Below the pieces are notes generated by a model. It ran no database searches, had not been told where the DNA came from, and worked only from the letters and a program-made list of their open reading frames with translations. Made by a program: the position numbers and the translations under genes. A stretch of 64,000 nucleotides of DNA from NCBI RefSeq assembly GCF_905220365.1, contig NC_061127.1:1674001-1738000 (forward strand), read 5' to 3'. The stretch is from Vanessa cardui. Lineage: Eukaryota; Arthropoda; Insecta; Lepidoptera; Nymphalidae. Shown in pieces: positions 21,508 to 33,014 of this stretch (position 1 is its first letter; each line of letters begins with the position of its first letter).

Positions 21508-23150
21508 TTAAAATTAAATAAATTAAATACAATTTCTCTAATTTCATCTTCCATAACTACTGATCTTCCCTCTTTTCAATTCAGTCAATTCACGTGTAGT
21601 GATGTTAAGAAGAATATTCTAGCCGTATCGTCTAACAGTGTTGGTACTGATTGCCTTAGTCGTCAAATGGTAATTCCTATTATAGATAATCTAGTCCCTA
21701 TAATAGCAAATATTTTCAATTTTTCCATTGAGAGTGGCACATTTCCTTCTTGTTGGAAAGATGCTTCAATCATTCGCTTGCCAAAAAAACCCACCTCGAC
21801 CTCCTTCTCTGACTTATACGACCTATATCTATTCTTTCTTTCCTCTCTAAAGTTCTTGAACGTCTAACTTATAATCAACTTAAGGTTAAGTTGATTATAC
21901 AGAGGAAGAGGTTTCCTCTGTAGATACAATCTTTTCAATCCCTTTCAATCCGGATTCCGCTCCGGCCATAGTACGACTACAGCGTTAGTAAAAATCACTG
22001 ACGATATTCGTATGGCTAAAGACAAGCGCCAGCTCACTGTTTTGACGTTACTCGATTTCAGTAATGCCTTCAATAGTGTAGATTCATCTTGCTTGCCGTA
22101 TTGCGTTCTCTTAACATATCGCCTTTAACGATTGACTGGTTTCACTCTTACTTGCACGGTCGCCGGCATCGAGTGAGACTTAACGATACTTTTTCTGACT
22201 GGACTACTGTCAAAGCCGGTGTACCGCAAGGTGGCGTGATGTCTCCACTCCTATTTTTACTTTTTATCAGTACTATTACTAAACATATTTTTTCTTCCTA
22301 CCACCTGTATGCTGACGATCTCCAGATTTACATTCACACAAGCTTAGAAGATCTGCCTAGTACGATAGGTACCATAAATAAAGACTTCGAACGTATCAAC
22401 AGATGGAGCAGAGAGTTTGGTTTGCAGGTTAACCCATCCAAATCGCAAGCTATAATTATCGGAAGTCAACAGCTCAGTTCGCGGATTAATTACTCGAATG
22501 TGCCGCAAATTACTTTTGCTGGTGTCATTATCCCCTACAGTGAAACTGTCAAGAACTTGGGTATAATATTTGATAAATTTCTGTCATGGGATCCAAAGAT
22601 ATGTGAAGTTAGCAGGAAAATATTTTCATCCATCGGTTCACTACGAAGGTTGCGTAATTTTCTTCCTATTCCTACTAAAGTTGCTCTTGCACGATTTCTT
22701 CTTCTTCCTATCCTTGATTACGTCGACACCTGCTATCTAGACTTAAGGGAGGATCAGCTGAATAAACTTGAGCGTCTACAAAACCTCTGTATTCGATTCA
22801 TATTTGGTCTTCGCAAGTATGACCACGTCTCTGAGTTTCGTGAAGGGCTCAAGTGGCTTCCCATACGCCTTCGCAGGAGCACGCACATACTATCTCTTCT
22901 ATATTCAATATTATTTAGTCCTATTCTCCCTTCGTATTTGAAGGAAAACTTTGAATTTCTCTGTGACTCCCACAAACGATCGCTTCGTTCCAGTGAACGT
23001 CTTACACTGAAAATTCGCAGTCACTCCACTACTTATTACAGCAAGTCCTTTTGTATTGAAGCAGCACGCTTGTGGAATACCCTTCCGGTTCACATTAGAC
23101 AAGCGAAATCACTTGAATCTTTTAAAATTAAGTTAACCAATGCTATTTAG
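21508..23150 (+). pseudogene. Reverse transcriptase remnant (frameshifted)
   Basis: RNA-directed DNA polymerase of a non-LTR element. Frame 1 reads through SIIRLPKKP and then breaks: a 2-base excess in TTATACGA (near 21,820) throws it out of frame. Frame recovery shows LSKVLERLTYNQLK. A second block carries SGFRSGHSTTTA and LLDFSNAFNSVD. A small deletion near 22,083 is followed by an open frame of 353 codons to 23,150. That frame has GVPQGGVMSPLLF and the catalytic YADD at 22,308-22,319. The C-terminal RLWNTLPVHIR block is typical of CR1-like elements. At least two frame disruptions make it non-functional. Confidence 0.85.
21870..21922. repeat. Two abutting hairpins inside the LINE
   Basis: First: 21,870-21,883 pairs exactly with 21,886-21,899 (14-bp arms, GG loop). 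Second: 21,898-21,907 pairs with 21,913-21,922 (10-bp arms, 5-nt loop). They coincide with a damaged part of the reverse transcriptase frame. Confidence 0.85.
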
Positions 23151-23818
23151 GACTTTAAGTGTTCTGTCAATTACATTGCTACTAGCTATTCATATGTATT
23201 TGTATACGACTGTACTCGTACATAAGTTTATGTCATGCTGTCTATATCTGTATGTATGTATGTATATTTGTATGTATGTATCTTTATCTTTATTTTTATT
23301 TATATATGTACGTGAGTATTTGTTTATGTATGTGTATGTATGTATATTTATATGTTTCGATATATATTTAGGTATTTGTGTAGTGTATCTACCTTGTCTA
23401 GTGTAATAATTTGTGTATAAATATAATTTCATATAGTATTTAACCCTGTGCAGTACACCCGCTTTCCGCTTTTTCACATTAACTCCTCCATGCTGGTTGT
23501 CTGGAAGAAATCGCTTTTAAGCGATAAGACCGCCTGTTGTACATTTCTTCTTTTTATATATTGTTTTATTGAATGTAAAATTTATTTTTTAGTGTGTGTG
23601 TGTACAATAAACAGTTATTATTATTATTAATTTGTGTTTATAATTCATCTCGTGCTCGGCGGTGAAGGAAAACATCGTGAGGAAACCTGCATGTGTCTAA
23701 TTTCATAGAAATTCTGCCAACGTGAATTGGAACAGCGTGTTGGAATATGTTCCAAACCCTCTCCTTAATGGAACAGGAGGCCTTATCCCAGCAGTGGTAA
23801 CTTACAGGCTGTTACTTT

Positions 23819-24533
23819 ACTTCTTAGATTGGTATAAATGTTACATCAGGGGAGATATTTACCTGAATATGTACAATTTTTAAATAAGTGATCGATCATG
23901 TTTCATTGTCAAAAAAAAGTTTTTTATTAAAGAAGTAATTTATACAAAACATTTTAAATAATTGAATTATAGTTTCCATTTAAGACCATAACAATCAATC
24001 AATAATAAAGTTGTTTGGTTTAGTTCGTGAAATCGCTGGTAATGTGTCATAGATATAGATACTATTAAAAATAAACGAATTAAGTGGTATTTAATTGGTA
24101 TTATTGCCTGATTAGGTACATTAATTGATGATCATATAATTAAATTATAAATTCAATATGATTCTAATTATAACTTCATGAGCGTTAATTTTCACTAACA
24201 TAACAAATTCAGGAGTGAAATTGTTCATTTGATTGTTTGTTGAACTTTTTCGTTTTTTATTTATTAATTGTAAAAAGTTACACCATCGACTTATCACTAA
24301 ACACTTAAAAAAAATAAAATATTTAATATGGGTGACATTCGAGGTGATACATCTTTATAGGTGTAAACAACAATTGTTTTCTTTCTTCCAAGCTACGCCT
24401 GTGTGTGTAAACACACACATTGCCAGGCGTAAAGTTATAGGACGCAAATCGTTGTGGTAGTACAAATTTTTGTATTGTTTTCTCACTATTAAAGGACAAT
24501 AATCGGTTAGCTTACATAAAGATCCTAGACAAA
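23819..24533. other. Spacer, no recognised feature
   Basis: AT-rich. Includes ACACACAC and TGTGTGTG short runs near 24,395-24,420 that can pair (GTGTGTGTAAACACACAC). No exon supported. Confidence 0.45.
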
Positions 24534-24798
24534 CACATAGGCGAGCAAATGGGTGATCTGATGGTGAAAGATCACCACCGTAGACATTATCACTATTAGA
24601 AATATTAAAAGCACAAATATTACGAGTGTACGTAATATTTGTGTAAAGAAATCTGGGAAGCTAAGATGTTACGTCCATTATGTTTGCAGTTGCACTGGAT
24701 CACTCAAACCGAAACTGCAGAATATTAAACATACTCGTAGCTCTTTGGTTAGAACATCTGATGAGTTGGTACCAACCTCGACAGACTCACACAAAACT
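24534..24798 (-). mobile_element. SINE-A (diverged)
   Basis: CATAGGCGAGCAAATGGGTG, AAGCTAAGATGTTACGTCCA and ACATCTGATGAGTTGGTACC are in SINE-A order. It contains a private hairpin at 24,612-24,643. Confidence 0.7.
24612..24643. repeat. Hairpin, 13-bp arms, 6-nt loop
   Basis: CACAAATATTACG (24,612-24,624) pairs with CGTAATATTTGTG (24,631-24,643). It replaces the usual ACTATTCCTTACATCGTCAA stretch of SINE-A. Confidence 0.85.
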
Positions 24799-25054
24799 AA
24801 GGAACGGAACGACGTCAAGATGAATATAATTTATAAGATAAATATAATGTAATTATTATAATGGTATACGTTGGAAAAAATAATAATATATGGACGCAAG
24901 GAATTATTAATTTCGTAACAACTACATATGTACATCGTATATAAATAATTACTTTGGTTCTGACCATGGAGTACAACTACGTTTTTAGTATAACAGCACA
25001 ATTGTCGATGACTATAAATATATAAATAATTAATTATATATCTAAATACATGTA

Positions 25055-25416
25055 CAGTCAGAGTAAGAAAACCTTCGCCAGTTTTCAAATTCATTCCTTC
25101 GTAGTCTTAAGCTCTTAGTACCTCTTAGAACTAAAACTAAACTGACAATTGAATATAAAACTAAACCAACATAGTATGATAACTTGGTTCAAAATCATGT
25201 AACATCTTTAGACTACGTCTAGTTTTATATCAACATGAAAATTTTTTAATGGTGTAATTAGTCATTACAAATTTAAATTAGATATGATATCTTCTCCTGA
25301 ATTTTCAAAATATGTCTGTCAGTGTCAAATATTCTCGATCGGTAAAGCAGATTATCGCTCACACTGAGCACACGAAAATAGATCTTAAGGTGAATTATCT
25401 TTTCTTACCCCGACTG
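25055..25416. mobile_element. Mariner-like MITE next to the Lip3 stop codon
   Basis: Starts CAGTCAGAGTAAGAAAACC and ends TTTTCTTACCCCGACTG (imperfect terminal inverted repeats). Both sides are flanked by the dinucleotide TA (25,053-25,054; 25,417-25,418), as for Tc1/mariner insertions. No transposase. A shorter relative is at 31,976-32,168. Confidence 0.8.
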
Positions 25417-25421
25417 TACAT

Positions 25422-27064
25422 TTAATCTATTCTATAAGCTTCTGTAGATAGATAGAAAACTCCAGTCGCATTTCCTGGATTGGAGTAACCGGCTATCGTC
25501 ACTTCGTTGCTTGCGCATTTCCCATGAGAGAAGTCCTTATATGAATCACATTTCCACGCTAAATACCATCCCGGGTGATTGACCGTCTCAGCCCAGTATC
25601 GCATGCACGATTTGTGGCTACACTTTGCATCAGAATCGCCGAAACTCGAAAGGAAACCAGCGTCACATTTCGGCTGAATTTTTCCATCGTTCATGAAGAA
25701 ATCGATGTCAGCCAGAACACTCGTCGTGCCCAAACCACCAGCGTTACAATGATACACTTCCACGTATTCAGCAACTCCTGACCTTAGTTGTTCTTGAATG
25801 AAGGTATTTGAAAAGCAAGGCCCAGCTGGGTCTATCCCGGTAATTCTCCAAATTTTTTCCGCTGTCCTATTCAAGTAACTCGAACCTGCATAGCCAAGAA
25901 TTTGGCTTCCCAAACTGTGCCCAATTGCGTGCATATTCTTCGATGGAAATCCATGGATTCTCAACTTTACCAGAAGATCTCCTATAGACTCTCCAAGGTA
26001 ATAGGAATAGTGAACAGATCGTTCATAGCTTTTCAGTTTTCCTCCATTAGCAGATGTGTACGCAGAATGGTCTATTATCATCAGATATATGTTCGGAACA
26101 TCTTTAAAGGCATTCCTGATGATTTCGGATGCACTTTTATATACGTGGGATTTGTATCCGGGTACGAATAGAATAACGCGTCTTGAAACATCAAGATTGT
26201 AAACTTGAGTAAATGATTCTATAGCTCCGTCGATGTTGTAACTCAAATTGAAATTGTTTTGGAAATCATAGAAATATACTAGTGTTTCGTTTACGCTTAA
26301 ATCCAAACTCTTATTGTGGTCGCCTGAAATAAAATAAAAAACATGATGAATTTATTATAAAACAGTCATTTAAATTAGTATTTTCCGTACATTTTTTGGT
26401 ATGCTGTATAGGTCCAATTCCATCTAATTAAAATTTTACATTGGTATTTTTTGTTGCTCTGTTGCATTACCGTTAGGATACAGGCTTGGATTTATTAGTC
26501 ATGCAGCAACAATTGAACTCGCTTTATGATAATTCTTCACAGTAACTCCTTGGATAAGCGTCTAAGTTACATTTTATTACGAAAAGATATATTTCGCCCA
26601 AGAGATACATAAACTGTATCACCATATGTGAAGAGTAATCATTGTGTCGTCATACATCTTATACTCGTTTATACTATATGTATATTTCTGCGGTTTTACT
26701 CGAAGACAAAAGAAATCCTTAATACAAAATACTACAAAGACTTGAAATATATCCAATTATAACAAAATTAGTGTTTGTTTATAAATTAAATCACTTCTTG
26801 TATTTACGTCTAATAACGCAGCAATTTACCTTATGTATTTTATAGACATTCAGAGGCCTTCAAGTGACTGACCTTATACGATAAACAAAATATATACGAT
26901 CGATTCTTAAAAATTTAACAGTAAAAATAAATATTTAACTTACACGTTATCCAATCGGAATACAGAATAGTTTTAAACGGTCCATAATCAGCGGCCCAAT
27001 TAGCTTCGACATTTACAAATAAAAACAAACTAATTAAATATAAGAGAAGCGTCATTGATAACAT
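25422..27064 (-). CDS. Lip3: secreted pancreatic-type lipase (two coding exons)
   Basis: Predicted 340-aa secreted lipase, a paralogue of Lip2. Exon 1 is 27,064-26,944: two in-frame ATGs (27,064 and 27,055), a hydrophobic signal peptide ending near VNVEA, then ADYGPF. It ends T|GTAAGT in phase 1. Exon 2 is 26,323-25,422 after TTTATTTCAG. The junction makes Cys (TC|DHNKS), as in Lip2. Triad: Ser177 in GHSLG, Asp205 in DPAGPC, His277 in CSHKSC. The 620-bp intron is far shorter than Lip2's. Shared motifs YFYDF, SYERSV and VEVYHCN show common descent with Lip1 and Lip2, but sequence divergence is much greater, so this is the older split. Its 3' UTR begins inside a MITE. Confidence 0.88.
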
Positions 27065-27091
27065 GTCCGTTCGTGTCAACGGTCACTTGCT

Positions 27092-27115
27092 AACTGACTG
27101 AGAGAACGTTTTAAA
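27092..27115 (-). promoter_or_regulatory. Possible Lip3 core promoter
   Basis: Minus strand TTTAAAA (27,115-27,109) followed by the initiator-like TCAGTCAGTTA (27,101-27,091). The spacing is shorter than canonical, so this is tentative. Confidence 0.3.
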
Positions 27116-27521
27116 TGAGAACATATTGACAATATGTTGATTAGATCTGTGTGAATGAAACCAATTGGTTATTTATGTATGTGATTAGCGATAAATTTAT
27201 TTCTTGCGAGATGAAATACCTTATCAATATTTTTTGTGTATGTAAACACAGTCTGGAATTAGACCTAATTTTTTTTAATATAATTACCTTATAAGATTTT
27301 AAATTAACATGGTTATTTTTATTATTAAAGTTATTAATTTCGGGATATTTAACTTATTTTTGTTCGGTGGAGCTCGATATTTCGACATTGTCTACGAATG
27401 TCTTGTTCACGAGACTCCACCATTTGAAGGGTAAGATAATCAGTCTTACAGATACAATGGACGTCTTAGCTCCGGTTCTAGGGCATAGGTTCTAATGCTT
27501 TGACCGTGTAAAGAAAGGTTA

Positions 27522-27550
27522 ATTTTTGGTATAAATTTTATACCAAAAAT
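27522..27550. repeat. Palindrome, 14-bp arms, 1-nt centre
   Basis: ATTTTTGGTATAAA pairs exactly with TTTATACCAAAAAT. Confidence 0.85.
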
Positions 27551-27599
27551 AATTTATCATAATAAAATAATGCCACGTTTACACTAACAACATAATTGT

Positions 27600-27980
27600 A
27601 AGTAAATTAAAATTTACAGATCCCATTTCACGTCGCTAACAAGAAACCGTAAATAACGCCATAATGACTACACGGCTTGTTGAAAGAAAGCGCTAAATCA
27701 CCAATTATCAGTTTCACAGGATCAGGCAACCAGTTCCGAGGTGCGAAGGCGCGAAAAGTCAATTAAAAACTTTTATCGCCCTCGCCGATTAAGTCGGTTA
27801 ATTACCAGTTACGAAAGCCGATTCCTCCGATGTCTTTTAATTTTTCTTCTAAACTCTTATTCGATACTAAAATATGAGTTAATTGTTGCTGAATGTTATC
27901 AATATAATAAATCAATAGTCAAATTAAGAAGTATTAAAATTGTCTATGCCTAAATCTTATTGTTTTGAATAGTAACAACT
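27600..27980. other. Spacer, nothing recognised
   Basis: A slightly GC-richer patch at 27,720-27,850 (GAGGTGCGAAGGCGCGAAAA, CGCCGATTAAGTCGG) lies in AT-rich DNA. No conserved protein or repeat match seen. Confidence 0.4.
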
Positions 27981-28219
27981 AAATAATAAAAAAAAATATG
28001 GGACAACATCACATATATTACTCTGATCCCAACGTAAGTAGCTAAAGCACTTGTGTTATGGAAAATCAGAAGTAACGACGGTACCACAAACACCCAGACC
28101 CAAGACAACATAGATAACTAATGAATTTTCTACATCGACTCGGCCGGGAATCGGACCCGGGACCTCGGAGTGGCGTACCCATGAAAACCGGTGTACACAC
28201 TACTCGACCACGGAGGTCG
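27981..28219 (-). mobile_element. SINE-C, near full length
   Basis: Minus-strand head GACCTCCGTGGTCGAGTAGT (A box) and GGGTCCGATTCCCGG (B box), ending in ATATTTTTTTTTATT. It matches 7,322-7,532 closely. Confidence 0.88.
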
Positions 28220-28335
28220 TCAATACAACTATTTTTGAGACTACATCATAAGACTATGTATATTCTATCCCAACCACACAGGAACAAAACAGAACAGTAA
28301 CCAAATAAACCATACACAGCAAATTGACACGTTCT

Positions 28336-28490
28336 AATCAAATCAAATCAAATCAATTTTGTTCAAGTGAACTTCACAATAAAGCGTTTATGAATACTCA
28401 ACAATTAAATACTACCACCGTTTCGGAAAGCAGCTTCTAACGAGAAGAAACGGCAAGAAACTCACATAGTTGTTCTTTCTTTTTCTGTAG
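28336..28490 (+). repeat. Family D repeat
   Basis: TGTTCAAGTGAACTTCACAA, CTACCACCGTTTCGGAAAGC, GAGAAGAAACGGCAAGAAAC, ATAGTTGTTCTTTC. Related copies at 38,622 and 49,828. Confidence 0.7.
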
Positions 28491-29037
28491 AAATAATTGG
28501 TCGAGACCTTGATTAATCTGTGATATTCACTACGAAAATCATTAAGGAAACTGACATGGGAATTTTGAGAATATAATTAAAGTAGAAATATGTAAGTAGT
28601 TAAGTGAAATAATGTTATATTAAAGATATATTAATCATAAATTATTGCAATTCAGTGCAAATCGCATGAAATACGTAAATCTAAGGTTTATTTATCTTTT
28701 TTCCCACATCCATTGGTATTATATAGGTTATAGCTTTAAAATTTTAACTTGTCTAAATGCCACAAAACTGATATGCAAAATTGACTATTATAATATTAAC
28801 ATTGAATGGATACATGAATCAAATTAGCGTGTCACCACAAGTCGGTTTTTACATTTCACGAGTGAGTGAATGAATTTTATACGGATTGGAACATAAATAG
28901 TAGGAAGAACCTTTGTTTGTATCATAATGGACGACTCTGCAATTACTGTCCAATCTCGCATTTTCCAACAGTATAAAAAATCCTGCTTTTCTGACACTGA
29001 TCGATAAATGTAATCAAACTTTTTTCAAGTGGACTTA
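28491..29037. other. Spacer, nothing recognised
   Basis: AT-rich with no supported gene or repeat. Confidence 0.4.
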
Positions 29038-29212
29038 TTTTTTTGTTTAATAGTGTAGGTTGGTGGACAAGCATATGGGCCACTTGATAGTAAGTGGTCA
29101 CCATCACCCATAGACAACGACATCGTAAGAAATATTAACTATCCCTTACACCGTCAATGTGCCACCAACCTTGGGAACTAAGATGTTATGTCCCTTGTGC
29201 CTGTAGTTACAA
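29038..29212 (-). mobile_element. SINE-A, head-truncated
   Basis: TTTTTTTGTTTAATAGTGTA then GGTTGGTGGACAAGCATATG, stopping at GCCTGTAGTTACA. Confidence 0.8.
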
Positions 29213-30865
29213 TTTTGTATATATAGTTATAATTTTGAACAATTTCACAGAATTATATGAAACAAGCAGTAGTATCCCTACCACGTAGTTGTGACTACCT
29301 TATAAATTGAATGATATTGTATGATGATGTTAAGACAAAACTTTTAAAACACGCTGAATATAATGATAAAAATTTAATGTGAAAATGTCTAGCGGACTTT
29401 TCGATAAGTGCTTTAAGTATCTATATCTGTATCTATAAGAAGATCGATTAAGCAAACGGAACGTAGTCTATGATGAATAGAATCTGCGTGAAACTGAGTA
29501 GTTAGCTAAATATATAAAGAGGAAAATGCATTAAAATCATTCAATTTAAGTGTTATCATACTCGGAAGATCGCACAGAATGTATAATGTATAAGGAAGAA
29601 CATTTTACGTCGAGGTGAATCTTTTATCTCCATAAATCTATAATCTACACAAATACGGATTTAGGAATAGGCACGCCATAATTTTGTCACGTTGAACTTG
29701 ATAATACTTCCCTATAAGATATAAACATAATCAGACTACTTGGTCAAGCGGCTAGTTTATAAGTACGATTAACCCAGATTATTGTTTACTTTTTCTTTCA
29801 ACAAAATGTCAGTGGCAGTCTAGAGTCCGAACATTCAGTGTGTTCAACTGTTTAATAACTGGGCTATGTATGTCGCATTCGCGAATCCATAATTTTTTTT
29901 TTTTTATTTATTTATTCATAGGTAAACAAACATAATACAATCAGAATATTGATTAAAATTACGGACTTATGTAATTATGAGCTCGATTAGATTCTTAAGC
30001 ATGTGTGTGTTTATTTTTGTGTGTGTGTATGTCGTGGTCATAACAATTATATTAATACAATATGTAAATTCAAATTAAAATAAATTCATTTAATATTATC
30101 ACTTAAATTCATTCATTTATTTATTCATTCTAAATAACATGGCATATTTTTCACTAGTAAACGATATTTAGATTAAACGACGTCAGTTCACACATTGTAC
30201 GTTAGACAGATTATCGTTCCATGAAATAAAAATAAAATAAATTTAAACAATAACTTCGAAATGTTATTTCAATGTGAATACAGCGTCGCCAAAATTAAAA
30301 ACATTACGGAACCCTCAACACGTAATAAAATTCGTCCTTGTACAAGTTTCATATACAAAAGGCACCCCCAAATGTCACGCATTTCGCATCAAGGTAAGAT
30401 TAATGCAGAGACGCGTAACAAAAGGCCTCCCAACGAATATTATAGAACGCCGTTCAGGAAATTAAGTGTATCCCACAAAATATTACGTTCCACATAATGG
30501 ATGTCTCGGCTTCAATGCGAATGCTCCGAGAATTTTTTATCTGAATTTCATTCTATACAAATAAATGTAATATTCTTAATTTTTGGAAGTGATTACGTAC
30601 TTCAGGTAATCAGAATGAGAAATTAATATAACTTTATTATTACTATATGGAAAATGAGATAAATATAGAAAGGTAACATTGTTATATAGTTACTTAATTA
30701 TTTTTATCTTGCGTCATAAATTGATTTTATGTAGTAGGTATTTTATATGTTATATGTATGTAGGCATTGTATAACAAATCGTAAGTTCTGCGACAAAATT
30801 TTTAATAATTTAAAATATGAACTGGCAGCATACATATTAATTACCATGATTGTATTAATAAATAT
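29213..30865. other. Spacer with microsatellites and an unexplained island
   Basis: GT-rich runs occur near 30,003-30,033. A GC-richer segment (30,285-30,500) is annotated separately. The rest is AT-rich with no exon. Confidence 0.4.
30285..30500. other. Unexplained GC-richer, open-frame island
   Basis: About 215 bp, richer in GC than its surroundings, with overlapping open frames on the plus strand and broken ones on the minus strand. ACGGAACCCTCAA at its left resembles lepidopteran repeat edges I have seen. I recognise no protein. A degraded transposon is the best guess. Confidence 0.3.
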
Positions 30866-30990
30866 TGAGTTTCTTGCCGGATCTTCTAGATATAATCTAC
30901 TCCCGAACCGGTGGTAGCTTCACTTATAATAGTTGTTAAATAACGATTCAAAAATGCTTGTATAAAGTATATTTTCATTTTCAGCAATAA
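30866..30990 (-). repeat. Family E repeat
   Basis: GAGTTTCTTGCCGGATCTTC, CGAACCGGTGGTAGCTTCAC, ACGATTCAAAAATGCTTGTA: the reverse orientation of the 16,862 copy. Confidence 0.75.
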
Positions 30991-31061
30991 GAGTTTTGGA
31001 AAACCATTTTTATTTTATGGTATTAGATTACCTTAGGATTAGGTGTACACGAGAAACACGT

Positions 31062-31330
31062 TTTTTTTTGTTTTTTTTTTTTTATGGTATAAACTAAGTA
31101 GTCACCATAACCCATAGACAAAGACGTTGTTATATTAAATATTCCTAGCATGGTCAATGTCAAAAAACCACCAAACTTTGGAACTAAGATGTTCTGTCCC
31201 ATGTGCTTGTAGTTACACTGGCTCACTCACCCTTCAAACCGGAACACAATACTGAGTACTGTTGTTTAGCGGTAGAATAACTGATGAGTGGGTGGTACCT
31301 ACCCAGACGGGCTTGCACAAAGCCCTACCA
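31062..31330 (-). mobile_element. SINE-A
   Basis: Long T run, internal deletion of the GGTTGGTGG-CATATGGGCC block, otherwise complete to CTTGCACAAAGCCCTACCA. Confidence 0.85.
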
Positions 31331-31975
31331 TATGACTACACTAATATGATCTTTAAAAAAAAAACTAGGAACACGTTTCGCTGATTTGAGTATGTGCAAA
31401 GTCGTCTATAACAGCAGATCCAAAATGAGCCTTTTCGTTCTCGATAATATATTGCACGTCTCTTGATGCGAAGATTTAGAGTGCTTCACGGTCGAAAACG
31501 TACGCCTCATTTCGACAACAATTTATATTATTACACTTTTGTTACTTCGCGAAATCAATAAAGTTTGCATACCGTTGTGAAAATAATTTAATGTGGTAAA
31601 TTCTATACTTTTCATCGTAAAAAAAATCAGAGTCGTTTAAAAACTTTTCCCATCAATCAAGACGTTAAACCATATTTTTTTTAGTAAATTCGTTTCAATA
31701 TGTTTGTAATAGGTCCCCATAGGCGAATAAAATGTATTCTACGTACATATACGTACTATATGTTGTATAAAAATTTCGTTTAACTTTGTAATTTAGCAAT
31801 TAATAGTTTTTTGTGTCGAAGTTGTGAGCATCACATCAAGATGCACTTTTGAATTTTCGGATTTGTAGTGTAGCTCCTTCTTTTCTATATTTCATGCTAA
31901 ACCATAACTATTGTGCTACTGTAGGGCTTACGCGCACTGCATGATACCGCGGTAACGTGCAGTGCAGGTAATGTA
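31331..31975. other. Spacer, nothing recognised
   Basis: AT-rich. A CpG-containing patch around 31,930-31,965 (GATACCGCGGTAACGTGC). No gene. Confidence 0.4.
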
Positions 31976-32168
31976 CAGTTAGAGTAAGAAAACCTTCGGT
32001 TTTCAAATTATTTCCTTTATCAAGTCTTAAACTCTTAGTACTTTTTGAATATAAACATCAAATCATTGCGATGCAATATGTTATTCTCAATCGGTAAAGA
32101 AGATTATCCCTCATACTGAGCACACGAAAATAGATCTTACGGTGACGAACCTTTTCTTACCCCGACTG
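31976..32168. mobile_element. Mariner-like MITE (shorter copy)
   Basis: CAGTTAGAGTAAGAAAACCT at one end and TTTTCTTACCCCGACTG at the other. It shares CACACGAAAATAGATCTTA with the MITE at 25,055. TA flanks the left end; the right flank is mutated to TG. Confidence 0.75.
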
Positions 32169-32518
32169 TGAATTAAACGCACGTCAAAACGCGACTCTGT
32201 ATATAACAATAGTAACATCTTCAATCTTCTTAACTGCTTCTATTGTTCTTGTGTGTGCAATTTTATTACGTAACACTCAAGAGTTACTGTTTTTCTTTTT
32301 TGTTGTGCAAATAAAAATTGCAAGTTCTTAAAACACTTCAAAATAATATGCAATTTACTGTGATAAGGATTACCACATCAAAATAATGACTGATTTATCA
32401 ATACGCGATATGGAACTATACACAAATAACGACACACATTTACGTAAAGGGGTCAACAAAGTCTGACATCACGTGACAATAGAGGGGTCAATTTTCGCCA
32501 CAGATAATAAAGGATAGT

Positions 32519-32807
32519 TGCCGAGATGGCACAGCGGTTAGAACGCGAGCATCTTAACCGATGATTGCGGATTAAAACCCAGGCAAGCACCACTATATAT
32601 GTGTGCTTAATTTGTGTTTATATTTCATCTCGTAGCTCGGAGGTGAAGGAAAACATCGTGAGGAAACTTGCATGTGTCTAATTTCATAGAAATTCTGCCA
32701 CATGTGCATTCCACCAACCCGCATTGGAACAGTATGGTAGAATATGTTCCAAACCTTCTCCTCAAAGGGAGAGAAGGCCTTAGCCCAGCAGTGGGAAATT
32801 TACAGGA
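32519..32807 (+). mobile_element. SINE-B
   Basis: GAGATGGCACAGCGGTTAGA (A box), GGATTAAAACCC (mutated B box), to CAGCAGTGGGAAATTTACAG. Confidence 0.9.
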
Positions 32808-33014
32808 TAACATTATTCCGCTCGGCAAAGAATTAAATTATCAGAAACAAATAAAAAAACAAAAGACGATAAACGCTTTATTTTATTTCTCTACAACATT
32901 TATTACAATATCAGAGAAAACAGACTACATTATATATTCGAAATATATTATAATTTTATAATAAATATAATTATCCAAAAAGAGATAGAAAAATTATACA
33001 TCCCTCTTTATCTT

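Larger units (their letters stand above)
21507..23632 (+). mobile_element. 5'-truncated CR1/Rex1-like LINE
   Basis: Non-LTR retrotransposon fragment. It carries reverse transcriptase from the region before motif 1 to the C terminus, a 3' UTR with TATG-rich microsatellite (23,250-23,350), and an (ATT)n end as in CR1/Rex1/L2 relatives. No endonuclease domain is present, consistent with 5' truncation on insertion. Host site: a SINE-B. Confidence 0.8.
21414..23818 (+). mobile_element. SINE-B split by a LINE
   Basis: The head at 21,414-21,506 has an A box (TGGCCCAGCGG) and B box (GGGTTCAAACCC). The tail at about 23,633-23,818 runs from TTTGTGTTTATAATTCATCT to CAGTGGTAACTTACAGGC. The halves join at CTTAATTT. 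TTAATTT is repeated at both junctions as a likely 7-bp target-site duplication. Confidence 0.85.

Noticed and set aside
23140..23477. Overlapping open frames in the LINE 3' UTR
   Set aside because: Produced by a TATG/TATT-rich microsatellite, giving low-complexity Tyr/Ile/Val runs.
25902..26171. Plus-strand open frames across Lip3
   Set aside because: Shadows of the Lip3 exon with no independent start context or homology.
32519..32590. tRNA gene calls at SINE-B and SINE-C heads
   Set aside because: A and B boxes are present but no complete cloverleaf or acceptor pairing follows. The same heads recur on full SINE bodies.
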